NCBI GenBank assembly: GCA_027459765.1
Contig: DAIDHD010000071.1
Location: 1 to 44,443 of the forward strand
Origin: Gammaproteobacteria bacterium
GTDB lineage: Bacteria; Pseudomonadota; Gammaproteobacteria; Steroidobacterales; Steroidobacteraceae
Direction: 5' to 3'
DNA: 44,443 nt
A model generated the notes under the pieces. It was not told the origin of the DNA and made no database searches. It was given only the letters and a program-made list of their open reading frames with translations. The position numbers were made by a program, and so were the translations under genes. Positions 23,934 through 32,575 of the stretch are shown one piece after another (the first letter of the stretch is position 1; each line of letters begins with the position of its first letter).

Positions 23934-26689
23934 TAAACCTCGCGCTGGTGCACACGGGACGGCGGCCCCGGGAATTCGCCGAAGGTGGCGATGCCCACCG
24001 GGTTGGAATTGCCGCCGGAAGCCGCCGACCACGGAAATTGCAGCCAGCTCGGTCCGCTCGCGGTGACGTTCACGGCGCCGTTGTGTCCGCTGCCGGGCGC
24101 GGCGAGGATCAGATTGAAGGCGCCCGCATTGGCGGTGGCCGAGTAGCGGGTGGTGGCGGGTGCCGCACACCCCGCGCCCGATGCACCGGGTGAGCCGCTG
24201 TCGCGCACGCAGGTCGACCCGGCGGTGAGGTTCTGCTGGTAGCCGCTGAAGGCGATGTGCGGCGCGACGGTGCAGCTGTCCCCCACATTGGTGGCGAAGC
24301 CGACGGTGCTGCCGACGTAATACTGCACCGCAAGCCCCATGGGCAGATCCAACAACTCGGAGCCGAGCGCGTTGCGCAAGGCGAGTCGGCCGTAATACTG
24401 CGTGGCGCCGGTGCTGAACGGAATCCCGCCGCCCGCGCCGAATACGATCGGGTTGTTCGCGGCGACGCCGTCCAGATCGATGACGTTCTGTGACAGCGTG
24501 ATGTTGGCGCTGAACGGTGCCACCGGCGTGCCGCGGGCGACCGCGATGCCGCTGCCGGCGCCATAGGTGAGCGACACCACGCCCCCGCCGCGGTCCGCGA
24601 TCGCGGGGTCCGCGCTCGTCGGCGGCAGCCCCGACAGGTCCAAGGCCGCGCTCGCCGGTGTGGACGCATACGCCCGCCCGGTCAGCGACTGGTTGCTGAG
24701 TCGCATCAGCGCGCCGGTGTAGTTCTGCGTGGTCGCTCCACCGACCGCCTGGGCTGTCACGGTGATCACCGGTGCGACCGTGTACGTGAACGGCTGGCCC
24801 AGGTAGGTGAATCCCCCGGCGGAACACGCGGTGCCGAACACGGGCGTGTTGAGTGCGGCGGCGAAGCTCGCCGGTACGAACCGACCGACGTTGGCGCTCG
24901 CCGTGCCGGTCACCGCGCCGCTGCCGAGGTAATTCGCGACGCCCGGGGTCAAGGTGACGATGCCCACCTCGGGCCAGCTGAAGCTCGTGCCGGTGGCCAC
25001 GCCGGCGCTGAAGGCGCCGAAGCTGCCGGCCACGGCAGGGTCGTGCCCGCCGACGGGTAGCACCAACGAGGGCGTCAGTGCGACCGCGGCCGGCGAGCTC
25101 TCACGGCCGAAATTGGGCGTCGCCGCACCCTGGTAGTTGAGCGCGGTCACGGTGGCGCTGAAGGCCTGGCCGGCGCCGAGGAAGACCGGGCCGCTGGCGG
25201 TGGCGGCGGCCGGATTGGCCGTGCCGTTGCCCGTCGCCTGGATGTTGGACAGCGTCAACGTATACGGCTGTACCACGAACTGGCCCGCACCCATCATGGC
25301 GTTCGCCGACGGCGTGCCGTTGGCAAGTGGTAGCGCATAGCGAAACGCGAGCGTGATCTGGCCGGCGTCCGAGTAGGCGAAGCTGAACGGCGCCTCGGCG
25401 TTGGCCGTGCTGAATGTGAGCGGCACCGTCGTATAGCTCGTCACGCCGCTTGCAGGATTCGCCGCAATGTTGGTCGAGGCGCCGTTGTTGGTGAGCCGCA
25501 GGCTCTGGCCCGCGGCGCACGTGCCGGGGTTGTTGCACTGATATGCCACCCCGACATTGACGGTCTGCCCGCTCGCGAACGTCGCCGTGCAGGCGCCCGT
25601 CTGCGTGTCGGTGCGCACCGCCTGCAGGGCCAGCGCCTGGGTCGACGCCAGCCCGGCACGCTGGGTCCCGATCAGCACCGGCACATTGGCGCCATTCGTG
25701 AAGCGGAACCCGGACGGCACGAAGGTGAGCGGCAGATCCTCGCTGGCGAGCGCCGTGCCGGTGGACGTGCTCGCCGTGCCGTCGCTCGCCGTGAGCGTCA
25801 CCGTCTCGGGATAGGTGTCTCGCAGCGCGAACACGGCCGTGCCGGCGTCGCTCGCTGCGAAGGAGTACGTGGCCGTACCGCCGTTGGAAGGCCCGGCGAT
25901 GAACGAGCCGGAGCCCGCTGCGAGGCTCCAGTCGCCGTGTCCGGTGCTGGTGTGCAGCGTGATCGTGCCGGTGGCCGCGATGGTCCGGTGCAGGGAGTCG
26001 TGCGCGCTGACCGTAACGCTCGCCGGCTGGCAATTCACCGCGGTCCCGGGCGTGGTCACGGCATAGTGATCCGGCGGCGGAATGACCACGTCCATTGCCA
26101 GCACGACGATGTTGCGATTGGCCGGCAACGTCACCGAGGCCACCGTCTTGGCCGTGTTGAGCGTGAACGAGTAGCCGTAGATCATCACCGGCGCGGGACA
26201 ACCCAGCGGACCGGTCTGACCGCTCGATCCGACTCGATAGGCCATCGACGCGAGGACGGTCTGCCCCGCCGGCGTCGAGCTGACGCACCAGTCGCTGAGC
26301 GACTGCGTGAAGGAGTCGGTCGAGCCGTCGGTGTATTTGACCTTGAAGGTACCGGTTTGCGCGCCGTTCACCGCCGCGCCCAGCACGTTCAAGGTGGCAT
26401 AGCTGCCGGTCGGCAGGGCGATCGTGGTCGACGATACCGCGCTCGCCGCGCCGGCGTCGCCCAACGGAAACGTCATGCCATTCCAGTTGACGCTTGCGCC
26501 GGCGAGGTTCTTCGAGTACGCGTTGCCGTCGTTGTCGAATCCGCCGTTGACGGTCGGGCTGCCGTCGTATTGGAACGCCCAGACGTTGAAGTAGCCGCTC
26601 AAGTCGACGAGCACGGCGTTCGCGCCTGCGAGCAGCGGTGCCAGCAGCAGTTGGGCCGCGAGCAGCCAGGTCGTGCTTCGCTTGTTCAT
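23930..26689 (-). CDS. mshQ: MshQ-like protein with DUF6701 domain
   Basis: The 919-residue secreted protein has a signal peptide (cut near AGA, residue 24) and an N-terminal domain (about 25-200) followed by Ig-like, Thr/Gly-rich stretches. The C-terminal half is the DUF6701 region of MshQ, the last gene of MSHA pilus loci, possibly a large tip or surface subunit. It overlaps mshP by ATGA and ends 4 bases into the convergent amidohydrolase gene. The start ATG at 26689 is fixed by the coupling; the upstream open frame is antisense or shadow. Function in pilus assembly is inferred from synteny. Confidence 0.83.
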   Translation of the reverse strand: MNKRSTTWLLAAQLLLAPLLAGANAVLVDLSGYFNVWAFQYDGSPTVNGGFDNDGNAYSKNLAGASVNWNGMTFPLGDAGAASAVSSTTIALPTGSYATLNVLGAAVNGAQTGTFKVKYTDGSTDSFTQSLSDWCVSSTPAGQTVLASMAYRVGSSGQTGPLGCPAPVMIYGYSFTLNTAKTVASVTLPANRNIVVLAMDVVIPPPDHYAVTTPGTAVNCQPASVTVSAHDSLHRTIAATGTITLHTSTGHGDWSLAAGSGSFIAGPSNGGTATYSFAASDAGTAVFALRDTYPETVTLTASDGTASTSTGTALASEDLPLTFVPSGFRFTNGANVPVLIGTQRAGLASTQALALQAVRTDTQTGACTATFASGQTVNVGVAYQCNNPGTCAAGQSLRLTNNGASTNIAANPASGVTSYTTVPLTFSTANAEAPFSFAYSDAGQITLAFRYALPLANGTPSANAMMGAGQFVVQPYTLTLSNIQATGNGTANPAAATASGPVFLGAGQAFSATVTALNYQGAATPNFGRESSPAAVALTPSLVLPVGGHDPAVAGSFGAFSAGVATGTSFSWPEVGIVTLTPGVANYLGSGAVTGTASANVGRFVPASFAAALNTPVFGTACSAGGFTYLGQPFTYTVAPVITVTAQAVGGATTQNYTGALMRLSNQSLTGRAYASTPASAALDLSGLPPTSADPAIADRGGGVVSLTYGAGSGIAVARGTPVAPFSANITLSQNVIDLDGVAANNPIVFGAGGGIPFSTGATQYYGRLALRNALGSELLDLPMGLAVQYYVGSTVGFATNVGDSCTVAPHIAFSGYQQNLTAGSTCVRDSGSPGASGAGCAAPATTRYSATANAGAFNLILAAPGSGHNGAVNVTASGPSWLQFPWSAASGGNSNPVGIATFGEFPGPPSRVHQREVY

Positions 26690-27084
26690 GAGGTGGCGTC
26701 CGTCAGGGTGGCGCTCACCACGCGGCGTACGTACCCCGGCTCGCCGTAGGTGCCGTAGATGGCGGACGCCTTCAGCACGAACGCATTGTTGGTGCTGGTT
26801 CCGTTCTGATACGCCGTGGCGGTGCAATTGACCTGCACCTGGAAGCCGTTGAGGGCGCCCTCGGTCAGCGACAACGTCGTGGCCGCCGGGCAGCCGCCGT
26901 TCAGCGCGCGGTACGCGCCCCATTCGATGCCGGCATTCGCCGCGGCGAGCGCCCGCGCCTGCAACAGTCCCGACGTCACGGCCTGTTGCTGGCCGAGACC
27001 GGCGCGTACGCCCACCAGCGCGAGTGCGCCCAGCACGACCAGGAGGAACAGCGCCGGTACCAGCGCAAAGCCGCGCGCTCTCAT
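26686..27084 (-). CDS. mshP: MshP-like minor pilus component
   Basis: The 132-residue protein starts MRARGFALVPALFLLVVLGALALVG: a prepilin-like leader and hydrophobic helix, but Pro instead of Glu at position 5 after the cleavage Gly, as in GspK/PilX-type minor components. It is short and ends SATLTDATS. Overlaps by 4 bases with mshO upstream and mshQ downstream. In MSHA loci this gene encodes a low-abundance subunit. Assigned from synteny and the leader. Confidence 0.8.
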   Translation of the reverse strand: MRARGFALVPALFLLVVLGALALVGVRAGLGQQQAVTSGLLQARALAAANAGIEWGAYRALNGGCPAATTLSLTEGALNGFQVQVNCTATAYQNGTSTNNAFVLKASAIYGTYGEPGYVRRVVSATLTDATS

Positions 27085-27938
27085 GGTGCGTTCACCAGCG
27101 GCACCTCGTGCAGCAGTTGCACGGATTCGCCGCTCTGTGTGAGCGCCAAGGTCAGAGTCGCGAGCGCGTTCCGCTGTGCGGTGCCGGCGGAAAACGCGAA
27201 CGAACAGGCGCTGACGTCGTTGGCGACGCGCGCCGCACTGGCGCCCGCCGCCTGCAGGGCGGCGGCGCTGGTGGGTTGCGTCGCCGCAATCGCGTAGCCC
27301 GCATAGCGGCTCAGCGTGCCGGCGTTGGTGTCGCAGAGGTAGCTCACCGGCCCGGCGACCAGGTAGACGCGCTTCTGCGGCGACCCGTAGGCGAACTGAA
27401 ACGCCGGGTTGAGCGTCACCAGATTCTGGTTGGCGGACGCGCCGGCGGTGATCGTGATGGTGGTCCCCGGCGGCGTGATCACGTGGGCCATCTGGTAGGC
27501 GTCCGCTCCCGGTACGCCCACGTTGTAGATCGCGAGGTAGGCCGTGGAGGAGGACCACGGCAGCGTCAGCTGGGTGAACGGCACCGAGGTCGCGAAGGCG
27601 CCGTCCGCCGTCGTGAAATCCAGTGTCAGCGCGGCGTTCGCCAGAGGACCGCCATCGACGTAGCGGGCGCCGTCGATGGTCGCGAGCATCTCGAGCGCCG
27701 TCACCGACCCGCTGCTGGTGATGCGCACGCTGTTGGGCAGCGCGGCGCGCAGGTCGCGCCCCATGAAGCGCAGGGCGCTCTCGGCGTCGTCGGTGAGCTG
27801 GGCGCGCCGCGTCTGCGCCGTGTAGCCCTCCAGAGGCGCGACGATGAACATCGCCATGAAGGCCACCACCACCGCGCCGACCGTGATGGTCACGGCAAGC
27901 TCGATCAGCGTGAATCCCCGGCTGCGGTGACGAATCAT
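27081..27938 (-). CDS. mshO: MshO-like prepilin-type protein
   Basis: The 285-residue protein begins with a type III-like prepilin leader, RSRG|FTLIELAVTI, with Glu at mature position 5 for methylation and assembly. The rest is a globular minor pseudopilin-sized domain. The ATG at 27938 gives a six-residue basic leader and lies right after the mshD stop at 27941. It overlaps mshP by ATGA. Inner-membrane prepilin, processed by a PilD-type peptidase that is not in this window. Confidence 0.87.
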   Translation of the reverse strand: MIRHRSRGFTLIELAVTITVGAVVVAFMAMFIVAPLEGYTAQTRRAQLTDDAESALRFMGRDLRAALPNSVRITSSGSVTALEMLATIDGARYVDGGPLANAALTLDFTTADGAFATSVPFTQLTLPWSSSTAYLAIYNVGVPGADAYQMAHVITPPGTTITITAGASANQNLVTLNPAFQFAYGSPQKRVYLVAGPVSYLCDTNAGTLSRYAGYAIAATQPTSAAALQAAGASAARVANDVSACSFAFSAGTAQRNALATLTLALTQSGESVQLLHEVPLVNAP

Positions 27939-27940
27939 GA

Positions 27941-28390
27941 TCAATAGTTGGTGCGGTAGCCGGAGAGCGTGACGCTCACGCCCGGATTGGCGGTCACCGT
28001 GACGTCGATGCGGCGCGCGGCCGCGGCGGCGATGCCGGGCAGCGCCGTGGTGGTGCTCACCGCGACGCTCACGGTGTAGCCCGCCAGTGTCGGTATGGCG
28101 TTGCCGAACTGATCCCGCGCGCCCACGTCGGTCAGTCCGGCGTATTGGTCGACGAGGTCCCAACTGCCACGCCCCGTGTTCGGCGGCGTGCCATTCGGGT
28201 CCACCACCCAGCGCTGCGTGATCTCGTCGAGGTAGGCCTGGGCGATCGCGACCGCCTGTTGCTGCAGGAGTGCGTCGGCGCTGCGACTCGCGAACGTGGC
28301 GAATGCCCCGAGGACCGTGGTGGCCGCGACCGCGACCAGCGTGATCGCCACCACCAGCTCCACCAGCGTGAATCCCCGTTGGCGCCGCAT
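27941..28390 (-). CDS. mshD: MshD-like prepilin-type protein
   Basis: The 149-residue protein has the leader RQRG|FTLVELVVAI with Glu5. A short leader, a long hydrophobic helix and a small C-terminal domain mark it as a minor pilin. Start and mshC stop share bases in TGATG (28388-28392), so translation is coupled. Position between mshC and mshO matches known MSHA loci. Confidence 0.86.
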   Translation of the reverse strand: MRRQRGFTLVELVVAITLVAVAATTVLGAFATFASRSADALLQQQAVAIAQAYLDEITQRWVVDPNGTPPNTGRGSWDLVDQYAGLTDVGARDQFGNAIPTLAGYTVSVAVSTTTALPGIAAAAARRIDVTVTANPGVSVTLSGYRTNY

Positions 28391-28884
28391 CACTGCACCG
28401 CGACGAGCCCGGTAACAGCGTCGACGTTCACGCCGCGCCCGCCGACGGTGATGGTCGTGGCCGGAGCGCTCGACAGGCCGCCCTGGGTGTTGAAGGTGAA
28501 CGTGCCGACCGGGGCGACGATCTCGCCGCTGGGTGCGCTGCCGGCGAGCGCGGCGCCGTCCGCCGCCAATACCGGCGTCGACCAGCTGGTATCGGCCGGA
28601 TTGCAGGCGTTCGTGGCGCCCGCCTGTTGGGTGGCGGCGTACCCGGTCGAGCTCAGCACCAGTCGTGCAGGGCAGCCGCTCGCGACCGCCGCCTTGGAGG
28701 TCGCGCGCAACGCCGTCGCGAGTTCGTCGGCGTAGCCGCGGTCGCTGAAGGTGGACTGATCGAAGAAACGTGGTCCCAGGGCGGCGGCGAGCACGCCCAC
28801 GACCGCCATCACGATCACGAGCTCCGCGACCGTGTAGCCGCGGATCGCCTGCCCAGGATCTGCCAGGTGACGCTGCGTCTTCAT
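28390..28884 (-). CDS. mshC: MshC-like prepilin-type protein
   Basis: The 164-residue protein has an unusually long leader (about 17 residues) before AIRG|YTVAELVIVM, with Tyr at mature position 1 and Glu at 5. I chose the ATG at 28884; an ATG at 28926 would add 14 residues and would lie inside a strong hairpin. Minor pilins of this type prime pilus assembly. It lies 70 bases after the pilin gene, and two hairpins fill that gap. Confidence 0.84.
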   Translation of the reverse strand: MKTQRHLADPGQAIRGYTVAELVIVMAVVGVLAAALGPRFFDQSTFSDRGYADELATALRATSKAAVASGCPARLVLSSTGYAATQQAGATNACNPADTSWSTPVLAADGAALAGSAPSGEIVAPVGTFTFNTQGGLSSAPATTITVGGRGVNVDAVTGLVAVQ

Positions 28885-28893
28885 GACTCGATT

Positions 28894-28935
28894 CCTCGCC
28901 GGGCGAGGCCATCGAGGCGGGATCATTCCCGCCTC
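28894..28935 (-). promoter_or_regulatory. Tandem hairpins between the major pilin gene and mshC
   Basis: GAGGCGGGA (28914-28922) and TCCCGCCTC (28927-28935) form a perfect 9-bp stem with a 4-base loop. Next to it, CCTCGCC-G-GGCGAGG (28894-28908) is a second one. Neither has a T-run. They lie just after the pilin stop at 28955 and may stabilise the pilin mRNA or thin out transcription into the minor genes. Confidence 0.6.
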
Positions 28936-28954
28936 CGACCCGTCCGTCGACCGC

Positions 28955-29404
28955 TCAGCAGCCGGTCGTCGTCGCGCTCACCGTGGGCGTGAGTCCCGGC
29001 CCCGTGGGCGGCGTGTAGCTGACCGAGCAGGTGCCCGGCGCGCCGACCTTCTGCCAGGTGGCGGTCCCCGAGGCGCTCGTGCCCGGCGTGACGGTGAAGT
29101 CAGTGGCGTTGGTGTTCACCGCATTGGAGATTCCGGTGGAGGACGCGTCGGGATAGTTGTTGAGCAACGTGACGGTATTGCCTTCCATCAGCACACTGGC
29201 GCTGCTCTGGCTCGCCATCGACATGCCGCGCGCGAGCGCGGCGGCACTGCGCACGCTGCCCGCGAGAGCGTTCACGGTGGCGGTGCGAGCGGTCGAGTCG
29301 AGCGAGATGAAGCGGGGCACGGCGAATGCCGCCAGGATGCCGAGGATGACGATGACGACGACGAGTTCGATGAGGGTGAAGCCGCGCGAGCGGGAGCGAT
29401 TCAT
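28955..29404 (-). CDS. mshA: MshA-like major pilin
   Basis: The 149-residue prepilin has a short leader and RSRG|FTLIELVVVIVILGIL, a textbook type IVa pilin N-terminus with Glu5. The C-terminal part holds two cysteines, in GTCSVSY and at the last residue, which probably close the disulfide loop of pilins. It has its own leader region of 125 bases after mshG and is followed by two hairpins, as expected for the most abundant product of the locus. Forms the pilus fibre after processing by a PilD-type peptidase. MSHA type is inferred from the locus. Confidence 0.88.
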   Translation of the reverse strand: MNRSRSRGFTLIELVVVIVILGILAAFAVPRFISLDSTARTATVNALAGSVRSAAALARGMSMASQSSASVLMEGNTVTLLNNYPDASSTGISNAVNTNATDFTVTPGTSASGTATWQKVGAPGTCSVSYTPPTGPGLTPTVSATTTGC

Positions 29405-29529
29405 GGGAGCCTCCGTGCGCGAACCACTCGCGCCGTTCCCCCGGGAATATCGGAAGGCCGGCGTGCGCCTTGACCCTGCTTTAAGGGTTTCTCGCAGGTC
29501 TGTGAAGCGGGTCACTGCCGGCGCCCGGG
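29405..29529 (-). other. Gap between mshG and mshA
   Basis: The 125-base gap holds a short hairpin, ACCCT-N6-AGGGT, near 29479-29494 on the - strand. It probably carries a separate pilin promoter, but I found no convincing -35/-10 or sigma-54 pair. Confidence 0.3.
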
Positions 29530-30759
29530 CTACCCCGTGTGCCCCACCTTGGCGATCATGTTCCACATCGGCAGGAATACCCCGAGTGCCAGTATCAGCA
29601 CCATGGCCCCGACCACCACGATCAGGAGTGGCTCGATCAGGGCGGTCAGGTTGCGCAGCCGATAATCGACTTCACGCTGGTAGAAACCGGAGATCTCGCC
29701 GAGCAGCCGGGTCAATTCCCCGGTCTCTTCGCCCACGTGCATCATCTGCAGCACCAACGGCGGGAAGATGCCGGAGGTCGTCGCCGCCCGGCTCAAGGAC
29801 TCGCCGCGCTCGACCGCATCGCGCAGGCGCAATACCCGCTCGCCGAGGTACTCGTTGCCGGCGGATCGCGACAGCAGCGTCAGCGCCTGGATCATCGGCA
29901 GGCCGGCATCGAGCGACAGGGACAGCGAGCGCGTCACGCGGGACAGCACCGACTGGTGCAGCAGCGCGCCGATCACCGGGATGCGCAGCTTGGCGCGGTC
30001 CCACCGGAACCGGCCCGAGGGCGTGCCGACGTAGTGCCGCGCGGCCACGATCGCCGCCACGGTCGCCGCCAGAATGGCCGCCCCGTGCGTGCGCACGAAG
30101 GCGGAGATGCCCATGATCGCGAGGGTCGGCCAGGGAATGTCGTTGCCCAGCACCTTGAAGAGGGGCGCGAAGCGCGGGATCACGAATACGGTGATCACGG
30201 CGCCGGCGAGCGCGATCATGACCACCACGATCAACGGATAGCGCATGGCGGCCTTGACGCGGTCCTGGACGTCCTGGTCCTCGGCCATGTACTCGCAGAG
30301 TCTCAGGAAGGCGTTCTCCAGGGTGCCGGTCGACTCGCCGATCCGCACCAGACTCACGAACAACGGCGCGAAGATCTCGGGATGTCGCGCCAGCGAGGTG
30401 GCGAGGTCGCGCCCGGACTCCAGGTTTTGCAGCACGTCGTACAGCGCGTCGCGCAGGTCGGCATTGTGCGTGGATTGCGCCACGCCGCGCAGGCCGCGTA
30501 ACAGGGGAAGTCCCGACTTGGTGATCGAGTACATCTGCCGCGAGAACAGCAGCAGGTCGGCGTTCTTCGGACGGCCCGCGCCGAGCCGCCGCATGAACTG
30601 GTCGAGCTTGATCCGTCCCGCCGGCTCGACCTCGATGTGCAGCGGCGTGATTCCGAGGGTGATGAGCCGTGTCGCGACGCCGTCGGCGTCCTCGGCATCG
30701 AGTCGGCCGGTGATCAGGTCGCCGCGGCTGGATCGACCGCGATAGCGAAACGCCGACAC
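29530..30759 (-). CDS. mshG: MshG/GspF/PilC-family inner-membrane platform protein
   Basis: The 409-residue protein has two T2SSF domains (about 70-190 and 275-395) with FSRQMYSITKSGLPL in the first and LSRVTRSLSLSLDAGLPMIQAL in the second, and about three membrane helices including one at the C-terminus. It links the ATPase MshE to the growing pilus. The start is a GTG at 30759, 3 bases after the mshE stop. Intact. Confidence 0.92.
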   Translation of the reverse strand: MSAFRYRGRSSRGDLITGRLDAEDADGVATRLITLGITPLHIEVEPAGRIKLDQFMRRLGAGRPKNADLLLFSRQMYSITKSGLPLLRGLRGVAQSTHNADLRDALYDVLQNLESGRDLATSLARHPEIFAPLFVSLVRIGESTGTLENAFLRLCEYMAEDQDVQDRVKAAMRYPLIVVVMIALAGAVITVFVIPRFAPLFKVLGNDIPWPTLAIMGISAFVRTHGAAILAATVAAIVAARHYVGTPSGRFRWDRAKLRIPVIGALLHQSVLSRVTRSLSLSLDAGLPMIQALTLLSRSAGNEYLGERVLRLRDAVERGESLSRAATTSGIFPPLVLQMMHVGEETGELTRLLGEISGFYQREVDYRLRNLTALIEPLLIVVVGAMVLILALGVFLPMWNMIAKVGHTG

Positions 30760-30762
30760 GCG

Positions 30763-32562
30763 TCAGGCCCGCTGGGCGAGCAGGCGTTCGACGCCCTGCT
30801 CGGTGAGCGCCGGCGCGCCGTCCTCGGCGGCGGCCGGAGCCGGCTGATCGTCGATGAATTCCTCTAAACCGCTGCCGACCGCCATGGCCTCCGCCAGCGT
30901 CGTCACGCCGGCGAGCGCGAGGTCGATGGCGCCCTGTGCGAGCGGACGGTAGCTGTCGCGGGCGCGAGCGGCCTGCGCGAAGCCCGCCAGATCGCCGCGA
31001 CGCGCGTATTCCGCCAGCGGGCGGTCGATCTCCAGCATCTCGTATACCGCCACGCGGCCCCGGTAGCCGGTGAGGTTGCAGTAAGTGCAGCCCGCGCCGG
31101 CCCGCAGGACCGTCCGGTCGATCTCGATGTCCGGGCGGCAGCTCGCGAGCCAGGCGAGCTGATGCGGTTCGGCTGGTATCGGTTGCGCGCAATCCGGGCA
31201 GATCCGACGCACCAGGCGCTGCGCGACCACGCCGTGCAGTGCCGAGGCGATCAGGTATCCCGGCGCGCCCATGTCGAGCAGACGGTGCACCGTCGCCAGT
31301 GCATTGATGGTGTGCAGGGTCGAGAACACCAGGTGTCCGGTCATCGCGGCGCGCATGCCGATCTCGACCGTTTCACGGTCACGCATCTCCCCGACCAGGA
31401 TGATGTCCGGATCCTGGCGTAGCACCGTGCGCAGCACGCGCGCGAAGTCCAGCCCGATCTTCGGGTTGACCTGTACCTGGGTGACCCGATCGAGCCGGTA
31501 TTCGACCGGATCCTCCGCGGTGATGATCTTCACGCCGGGACGGTTGATGTGATTGAGCGCGGCGTACAACGTGGTGGTCTTGCCGCTGCCCGTGGGGCCC
31601 GTGACCAGGACGAGGCCGGCGGAGCGCTCCACCAGCCGCCGAAAGCGTTCCTCGGTCTGCGGAGCCATGCCCAACGCCTCGAGACTGAGGTGGCCCGCGT
31701 CCTGGTTCAGCAACCGCATCACCACCGATTCACCGAAGGCGGTCGGCAGGGTGGCGAGGCGCACGTCCATGGCGTGCTCCCGGACCCGCACGCTGAAGCG
31801 GCCGTCCTGCGGCAGCCGCTTCTCCGCGATGTCGAGTCCGCACATGAGCTTCAGCCGCGTCACCAGCGCGCTCGCCACGCGCCGGCCCTCGATGATCTGT
31901 TCCTGCAGTACGCCGTCGACCCGCAGCCGAACACGCAATTTGTCCTCGCCCGGCTCGATGTGGATGTCGGAGGCGCGCGCCTGCACGGCGTCCTGGAACA
32001 TCGTCTGCAGCAGCTTCAGGACCGGCGCGTCGGGCGAGCCCTCGTCGGCCTGCATCTGCTCCAGGTCCACGTCGCCGGCGTTCAGATCGTCGCGCACGGC
32101 CTCGGCGAGACTGGCGATCTCGTCGGTCTGCCGGTAGACGGTGTCGATGGTCTTGAGGAAGTCCGACTCGCCGAACAGCGCGAGCCGCAGCGGCTGCTTG
32201 AGCCGCGTCTGCAATTCATCGTAGGCGTGCAGATCGGAGGGGTCGGCCATGCCCACCAGCAGACCGCGTGCATCGCGCTGCAGTACCAGCGCCCGGTAGC
32301 GGCGCGCGAGCGGTTCCGGCAGCAGCTTCACCGCATCGCGGTCGATGCGCACCTTCTTCAGGTCGACGAAGGGCACCCCCAGGTGCCGGGAAAGGAACTC
32401 CAGCAGCGACCCTTCCGACACGAAGCCGAGGTCGGCGAGTACCCGCCCGAACTTGCGCCCGGAGCGGCGCTGCTCGGCAAGCGCTTGTTCGAGCTGCTGC
32501 TCGCCGATCACGCCCTCCTGCAGCAGCAGCTCGCCGAGACGGATCTTGCGCTTCACGCTCAT
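30763..32562 (-). CDS. mshE: MshE pilus assembly ATPase with c-di-GMP-binding N-terminus
   Basis: The 599-residue protein has Walker A GPTGSGKT, Walker B in ILVGEMRD and the Asp/His boxes of GspE/PilB ATPases. The N-terminus holds a MshEN domain: motif I, RLGELLLQEGVI through Gln31 (residues 8-31), fits the published 24-residue c-di-GMP motif. Motif II (about 37-60) has the same spacing but ends in His60 instead of Gln and starts KF instead of RL. A zinc-binding CPDC/CTYC group lies near the end. It powers pilus extension. The ATG at 32562 is 13 bases after mshL. Probably controlled by c-di-GMP. Confidence 0.93.
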   Translation of the reverse strand: MSVKRKIRLGELLLQEGVIGEQQLEQALAEQRRSGRKFGRVLADLGFVSEGSLLEFLSRHLGVPFVDLKKVRIDRDAVKLLPEPLARRYRALVLQRDARGLLVGMADPSDLHAYDELQTRLKQPLRLALFGESDFLKTIDTVYRQTDEIASLAEAVRDDLNAGDVDLEQMQADEGSPDAPVLKLLQTMFQDAVQARASDIHIEPGEDKLRVRLRVDGVLQEQIIEGRRVASALVTRLKLMCGLDIAEKRLPQDGRFSVRVREHAMDVRLATLPTAFGESVVMRLLNQDAGHLSLEALGMAPQTEERFRRLVERSAGLVLVTGPTGSGKTTTLYAALNHINRPGVKIITAEDPVEYRLDRVTQVQVNPKIGLDFARVLRTVLRQDPDIILVGEMRDRETVEIGMRAAMTGHLVFSTLHTINALATVHRLLDMGAPGYLIASALHGVVAQRLVRRICPDCAQPIPAEPHQLAWLASCRPDIEIDRTVLRAGAGCTYCNLTGYRGRVAVYEMLEIDRPLAEYARRGDLAGFAQAARARDSYRPLAQGAIDLALAGVTTLAEAMAVGSGLEEFIDDQPAPAAAEDGAPALTEQGVERLLAQRA

Positions 32563-32575
32563 GCGTCGTTGCCTC

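Noticed and set aside
22653..24827. A 724-codon - strand frame over the amidohydrolase and mshQ
   Set aside because: Antisense to the amidohydrolase and out of frame with mshQ; no protein features.
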